Below, in pieces: positions 59,887 through 64,000 of a stretch of DNA of 64,000 nucleotides. The notes below the pieces were generated by a model. That model made no database searches, was not told the DNA's origin, and worked only from the letters and a program-made list of their open reading frames with translations. The stretch is taken from contig JAGRNR010000009.1 of the NCBI GenBank assembly GCA_020440645.1, forward strand, positions 24,099 through 88,098, in the 5' to 3' direction. Within the stretch, counting starts at the first letter, position 1, and the number at the start of each line of letters is the position of its first letter. Source of the DNA: JAHEFU01 sp020440645 (GTDB lineage Bacteria > 4484-113 > JAFGCY01). The translations under genes and the position numbers were made by a program.

Positions 59887-62718
59887 ATGAAATTGGTCAC
59901 GACATCTGCCCGTCTGGGCGTCTTCCTGCTGCTTACGATCCTGCTCGCGTCCTGCGCGGGCCAGTCCACCTCCGTCGATCCCGCCGCCAGCCGCGACACC
60001 GCCGCCGGCGCGCTGGATGAGGCCAGTACCTACTTTGACCTCAAGGGCGGCGAGCGCATCAGCTATGCGGATGCCTACCAGCGGCTGGAAAGCAAACCGG
60101 GCACGGCCGGCACGGACTATGACGCCAGCCGGATCATGGTGGCCTATGACCCGCAGGCCCCGGCGCTCAAGGGCGGCAGCCAGCTCCCGGGCGCAGGCAG
60201 CAGCAGTGCAGCCAGCCAGGGCAATGCGATCAACAAGCAGAATACGCAGTTCATCGCCTGGACGGACAAGATCGCCCAGGACCATGGGCTGGAGATCCGC
60301 AGCCAGGTTTACGTGGCCGACAACAACTTCGCCTGCTTCCAGACGAGGGATGGCAGCGATGCCGCCGGCATCATCATGGCGATCCGCAGTGATGCCTCGC
60401 TGGCCCCGGCCGTGGAGCATGCCTTCTACGAGCCGCTGCACCAGGCCTGCTTCACCCCGAATGACCCGGACTACCTGTCAAGCAATTCAAACGGCGGCAG
60501 CGGCGGGCAGTGGAGCCTGCACAAGATCGGTGCCAGCACGGGCTGGGACTTCACCCGCGGTGCCAGCGATGTCTGGCTGGCGGTGGTGGACACCGGCGTG
60601 CGCACCACGCATGAGGAACTGAACCGCGCCTGCTTCACTTCGGCGGACTTCCCCGGCGAGAAGCTGAACGTGATCAATGACAACACGAACATCTCCGACG
60701 GCGACGGCCACGGCACCTTCATCGCCGGCATCGTGGCTGCGGAAGGCAACAACGGGCGCACCATCACCGGCGTGGCCCCCGACATCCGCGTGCTGCCGGT
60801 GAAGATCGCCAACGGCGGCTCCGCCCCGCTCGGTTCAATCATCGACGGCTGCTACCTCGGCTTCAACCTCGGTGCGGATGTCATCAACCTGAGCTGGGGC
60901 AGCTACGGCGGCCCGGTGCCGCAGGAACAGGCGATGGTCAACTTCATCTGGAACAACGGCGGGATCTTCGTCAGCGCCGCCGGAAATGACAACACCAGCG
61001 ACGCGCACTACCCCTGCAGCTACACCAACGCGATCAGCACCGGCTCCACCTCCGTCGGCACCAACGACGCGCGCGCCGGCTTCAGCAACTTCGGCACCTA
61101 CGTCGACATGGCGGCCCCCGGCAACTCGCTCAAGAGCTGCCGTGAGACCGGTGACAGCGCCTATGTGCCCAACAGCCAGGGCACCAGCTTCAGCGCCCCG
61201 ATCGTGGCCTCCGTGGCCGCGCTGATGTGGAGCTTCAAGTCGGACCTGACCAACGCGGAGATCCGCGCGATGATGTACGACACCGGCCAGCCGACCAGCG
61301 GCTTCTCCGGCTCCAGCCCGGTACGCCGCGTGGACCTGCCCGGCATCTTCGAGGTGCTGGCGGCCGAGGCGATCGAGCTGCCGCTCTTAGACAGCCTGAC
61401 CGTCAGCGGCACGAAGCAGTTCAGCATCAACGTGGCCGGCAGCCCGGACAGCGTGGTGCTCTACGTGAACGAGGAAGTGGCCCAGGTGCTGACAAGCGCG
61501 CCCTGGGACTTCACGGTGGACTTCAGCAACTACCTGTTCGAGAGTGTCAACCTGCGCTTCAGCACGGTGATCGACGGCCAGCCCGTCTCCCGCTCACTGG
61601 ATGTGATCGTTGACAACTCCCCGGCCACCTTCCCGCTGCAGGAGGACTTCGAGGACCCCGAGCGCGACTTCTACCCGGCGGACTTCCGCTTCTACAGCGA
61701 TGCGCTGATGGACGCCGTCAAGCAGCAGGCTGGCTGGAGCAGCGGCACGGTGCGCGCCAACGGCAGCGCGCTGTGGAAGGACCAGGCCGGCCAGACCAAC
61801 AGCGGAGCCTTCGCGCAGCACATTGTCAACGATTTCAACTCATACAGCCCCTTCGAGACCGACGCGCTGATCAGCCGCCGGATCAGCTTCAAGGGCATCT
61901 CCGACCCGAGCCTGGTGTTCCACCACCACTTCAACATCGAGAACGGTGGCAGCGAGAAGGACCGCGCCTGGGTGCTCGTGACTGACGACGAGGGCGCGAG
62001 CTACAGCCCCGGCAAGCTGAAGGGCGTCACAAAGGACAGCTACTGGAGCGGCTACCTGCCGGGCTGGAGCACGGCGGCGGTTGACATGTCGGCCTTCGCC
62101 GGCAAGACCGTGCGCGTGCTGTTCTTCTTTGAATCCGATGCCAGCGGCGCCGGCGAGGACAGCGGTGAGGCGACCGGCTGGTGGCTGGATGACATCACCG
62201 TCGGCCGCGCCTACCAGGAGGACTTCCCGAGCATCGACGGTGTGGACTTCATCCCGGGCAGCAGCGTCGGCCTCGCGCCGAACCTGCAGCAGTTCGCCGT
62301 CAGCGTGGAGAACCCGGTTGACGTGAGCAAGGTGCGCTACTGGCTGGATGTCGCTCCCTTCGGTGAGTTGGTACCCGGCCTGGACACCATCGTCGATGTG
62401 GAGAGCGGCGGCGTGTTCGACGGCCTGATCAACGTGCCCGGCCTGCCCAACCAGGCGGCGCAGCTGAATGTGTACGTCTATGACGCCGGTGGCAACCAGG
62501 GCCCGGTCACGACGATCCCCTGCTGGATCTTCAACCTGCCGGGCGATGCCGACGCTGACAACGACGTGGACATGGTGGATTACGACCTGATCCACAGCAA
62601 GCACGGCCTGCTGAAGACCAGCCCGGGCTACCTGCCCTTCTACGACAGCAACCTCGACGGCATCGTCAACGAGGTGGACCTGTCGGCGGTCGGGTATTTC
62701 CTGGGTGAAAGCATTTAG
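59887..62718 (+). CDS. subtilisin-like serine peptidase lipoprotein with dockerin-like C-terminus
   Basis: The 943-residue protein starts at ATG 59887 (GAGG 3 nt upstream), with signal LLLTILLASCAGQ. A propeptide-like region extends to about 210. The S8 catalytic domain has VWLAVVDTGVRTTHEEL (Asp), GDGHGTFIAGIVAAEGNN (His), FVSAAGND and QGTSFSAPIVAS (Ser). Then come Ig-like and choice-of-anchor-J-like segments (FEDPERDFYPADFRF; WWLDDITVGRAYQ). The last 60 residues form a dockerin-like pair, GDADADNDVDMVDYDLIHSK and DSNLDGIVNEVDLSAVGYF, each with a calcium loop. It shares domain types with the subtilase at 34070. The dockerin-like end may attach it to a partner on the surface. Confidence 0.92.
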   Translation: MKLVTTSARLGVFLLLTILLASCAGQSTSVDPAASRDTAAGALDEASTYFDLKGGERISYADAYQRLESKPGTAGTDYDASRIMVAYDPQAPALKGGSQLPGAGSSSAASQGNAINKQNTQFIAWTDKIAQDHGLEIRSQVYVADNNFACFQTRDGSDAAGIIMAIRSDASLAPAVEHAFYEPLHQACFTPNDPDYLSSNSNGGSGGQWSLHKIGASTGWDFTRGASDVWLAVVDTGVRTTHEELNRACFTSADFPGEKLNVINDNTNISDGDGHGTFIAGIVAAEGNNGRTITGVAPDIRVLPVKIANGGSAPLGSIIDGCYLGFNLGADVINLSWGSYGGPVPQEQAMVNFIWNNGGIFVSAAGNDNTSDAHYPCSYTNAISTGSTSVGTNDARAGFSNFGTYVDMAAPGNSLKSCRETGDSAYVPNSQGTSFSAPIVASVAALMWSFKSDLTNAEIRAMMYDTGQPTSGFSGSSPVRRVDLPGIFEVLAAEAIELPLLDSLTVSGTKQFSINVAGSPDSVVLYVNEEVAQVLTSAPWDFTVDFSNYLFESVNLRFSTVIDGQPVSRSLDVIVDNSPATFPLQEDFEDPERDFYPADFRFYSDALMDAVKQQAGWSSGTVRANGSALWKDQAGQTNSGAFAQHIVNDFNSYSPFETDALISRRISFKGISDPSLVFHHHFNIENGGSEKDRAWVLVTDDEGASYSPGKLKGVTKDSYWSGYLPGWSTAAVDMSAFAGKTVRVLFFFESDASGAGEDSGEATGWWLDDITVGRAYQEDFPSIDGVDFIPGSSVGLAPNLQQFAVSVENPVDVSKVRYWLDVAPFGELVPGLDTIVDVESGGVFDGLINVPGLPNQAAQLNVYVYDAGGNQGPVTTIPCWIFNLPGDADADNDVDMVDYDLIHSKHGLLKTSPGYLPFYDSNLDGIVNEVDLSAVGYFLGESI

Positions 62719-62872
62719 GACCTGGGATCTCGGTTGTAGGGCGTAGCGGAGGCCAGGCGGTTGGCCTGGCGGAGGTGCGGTCACGCTTTGGCGTGACCGA
62801 AGCTCCGCTACACCCTAAGTCCCAGCTCCTATGTCCTCGCCTGCTACATCCTACAACCCAGCTCCTAGATCC
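62719..62872. repeat. nested stem-loop repeat element
   Basis: The outer imperfect arms (about 62719-62740 with 62850-62872) enclose TAGGGCGTAGCGGAG (62737-62751), which pairs with CTCCGCTACACCCTA (62803-62817), itself enclosing two hairpins: CCAGGC/GCCTGG (62753-62769) and CGGTCACGC/GCGTGACCG with a TTTG loop (62778-62799). It lies between convergent stops of the subtilase and the SDR and may end transcription on both strands, or be a dispersed element. Confidence 0.7.
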
Positions 62873-63610
62873 TCACCGGCCCTGCCCCGTGGCGCGCACA
62901 AGGATCTCGCTCACGTCCACATGCGGCGGCTGCTCCATCGCCCACAGGATCGCATTGGCGATGTCGGAGGCCTCGAGGCTGTAGTCAAAGCGGTTGCCAA
63001 GCCCGGCGATCACTTCATCATCTGTGATGTGGTGCGTCAGCTCGGTCTTGACGATCCCGGGGCTGATCACGGTCACGCGCACACGGTCGTCCAGCTCCTG
63101 GCGCAGGCCCTCGCTGATCGCGCGCACGGCCCACTTGGTGGCACTGTACACGGCGTAGTTCGGCCAGACCCAGTGCCCGGAGATTGACGACACGTTAATG
63201 ATGTGTCCGCTGCCCTGTTCGAGGAAGCGGTTGAGCGTGGCGGCGATGCCGTACAGCGTGCCCTTGATGTTGACATCCACCATCCGGTCCCATTCGTCAA
63301 CATGCATGTTGCGCAGCGGGCTGACCGGCATCAGCCCGGCGTTGTTGATGATCACATCCACCCGGCCATACTCATTGACGGCGGTGTTCACCAGGGCATC
63401 GACCTGGTCGCGCTGCGTCACGTCGCACTCGCGCCAGATGGCCTCCCCCTGCCCGCTGCGCACCCGTTCGCAGACCGCTTCCAGCCTGTCCGTGCGGCGC
63501 GCACCGAGCATCAGCTTCGCGCCGTGGGCCGCGAGCTCGACTGCTGCGGCCTCACCGATCCCGCTTGAGGCTCCCGTGATGACAACGACCTTCCCTGCAA
63601 CGCTGGACAT
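62873..63610 (-). CDS. short-chain dehydrogenase/reductase
   Basis: A classical SDR of 245 residues that uses NAD(P)H: VVITGASSGIGEAAAVEL (dinucleotide loop TGxxxGIG), GARRTDRLE (an Arg-containing stretch after the second strand suggests NADP preference), NNAGLMPVSPL, NVSSISGHWV (catalytic Ser) and YAVYSATKWAV (catalytic Tyr and Lys). The substrate is unknown. GGAG precedes ATG 63610, and TATAAT at 63650-63655 is a likely -10 for a leader of about 34 nt. Confidence 0.94.
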   Translation of the reverse strand: MSSVAGKVVVITGASSGIGEAAAVELAAHGAKLMLGARRTDRLEAVCERVRSGQGEAIWRECDVTQRDQVDALVNTAVNEYGRVDVIINNAGLMPVSPLRNMHVDEWDRMVDVNIKGTLYGIAATLNRFLEQGSGHIINVSSISGHWVWPNYAVYSATKWAVRAISEGLRQELDDRVRVTVISPGIVKTELTHHITDDEVIAGLGNRFDYSLEASDIANAILWAMEQPPHVDVSEILVRATGQGR

Positions 63611-63665
63611 GCATTCACTCCGGCCGGTGGTCCCGGCTTACAGGAGTGGATTATAGGGGACGGGC

Positions 63666-64000
63666 TCAGGCCACGGTGGCTTCGCCGTGGGGCTGGACGC
63701 GCACGCGGCGGATGCGGTTGCGGTCCACGCTGAGCACCTTGAGCGTCATGCCCTCGGTGTCCACCGTGTCGCTCTCCTCCGGGATGCGCCCGAGTGAGTT
63801 GGCAATGTAGCCGCCGAGCGTGTCAACGTCCTCGGCCTCGAGGCTGACCCCGAGCTCCTCGTTGAAGTCGCTCAGCAGGCACTGTGCATCGACGATCCAG
63901 CTGCCGTCCTCCATGCGGTGGATCTGGCGGCTCTCGTCGTCATACTCGTCCTGGATCTCGCCGACGATCTCCTCCAGCAGGTCCTCGATCGTGACCATCC
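63666..64000 (-). CDS. CorC/HlyC-type protein, C-terminal part (partial)
   Basis: The frame runs off the right edge; only the last 111 residues are visible. MVTIEDLLEEIVGEIQDEYD is the linker that follows the second CBS domain in CorC/HlyC/YfjD proteins. The C-terminal CorC_HlyC domain follows (DGSWIVDAQCLLSDFNEELG, TLGGYIANSLGRIPEE, GMTLKVLSVDRNRIRRVRV). Whether the missing part holds a DUF21 membrane domain (transporter-like) or only CBS domains cannot be seen. Confidence 0.9.
   Translation of the reverse strand, partial: MVTIEDLLEEIVGEIQDEYDDESRQIHRMEDGSWIVDAQCLLSDFNEELGVSLEAEDVDTLGGYIANSLGRIPEESDTVDTEGMTLKVLSVDRNRIRRVRVQPHGEATVA

Noticed and set aside
1..64000. tRNA, rRNA, tmRNA or other classical RNA genes
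   Set aside because: None was recognised by reading both strands; a tRNAscan/Rfam run would be needed to exclude short ones.

Overview
This window is a high-GC, gene-dense stretch of an uncultivated diderm bacterium. Diderm is inferred from many lipoprotein signal peptides and from flagellar stator genes. I cannot name the phylum. Several genes have a TANNNT-type -10 box exactly 6 nt before the start codon, which implies leaderless transcripts. No rRNA, tRNA, CRISPR array, transposase or phage gene was seen.

Layout. 1-1768: 3' part of a glycoside-hydrolase-like protein. 2018-6743: flagellar stator operon (motA, motB, a small membrane protein, a fliL-like gene, an NHL-propeller lipoprotein). 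6740-9054: PP2C phosphatase and plsY. 9048-19424 (minus): a complex I-like operon in the order nuoC-D-H-orfX-nuoI'-J-K-L-M. 19743-22243: membrane module plus hybrid histidine kinase, then a TfoX-like protein. 22735-24393 (minus): nuoA-nuoB and an unknown Cys-rich gene. 24447-33907 (minus): four tandem paralogous PKD-domain lipoproteins, one cut by a single in-frame TAA. 34070-46505: secreted or lipid-anchored proteins (subtilase, propeller, ankyrin lipoprotein, M28 peptidase, dockerin-like lipoprotein). 46502-52255: MocR-type regulator, two related Asp/Gly-tailed lipoproteins and three paralogous small proteins. 52487-54959: a second MocR-type regulator convergent with azlCD. 55377-64000: a small protein, repeat-rich spacers, M60-like peptidase, gltX, dockerin-bearing subtilase, SDR, and a partial CorC/HlyC-type protein.

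Main finding. The two nuo loci encode a complex I-like machine that appears to have lost its redox chemistry. NuoB lacks all four cysteines that bind cluster N2. The NuoI-like protein has no cysteine at all and carries four transmembrane helices in front of the NuoI-like segment. NuoD has lost the His and Tyr that bind the quinone headgroup. NuoE, F, G and N are not in the window. The antiporter-like subunits NuoL, NuoM and NuoK keep key charged residues, while NuoH, NuoJ and NuoK carry extra segments. This looks like a cofactor-free derivative of complex I that may still move ions; what drives it is unknown.

Second finding. Three small proteins (57, 71 and 57 aa) share a WDFExLLxxLRxNPV core followed by exactly 19 residues that end in Ala-x-Ala. 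Two of them follow duplicated promoter-lipoprotein-terminator modules whose operator and -10 elements keep identical spacing.
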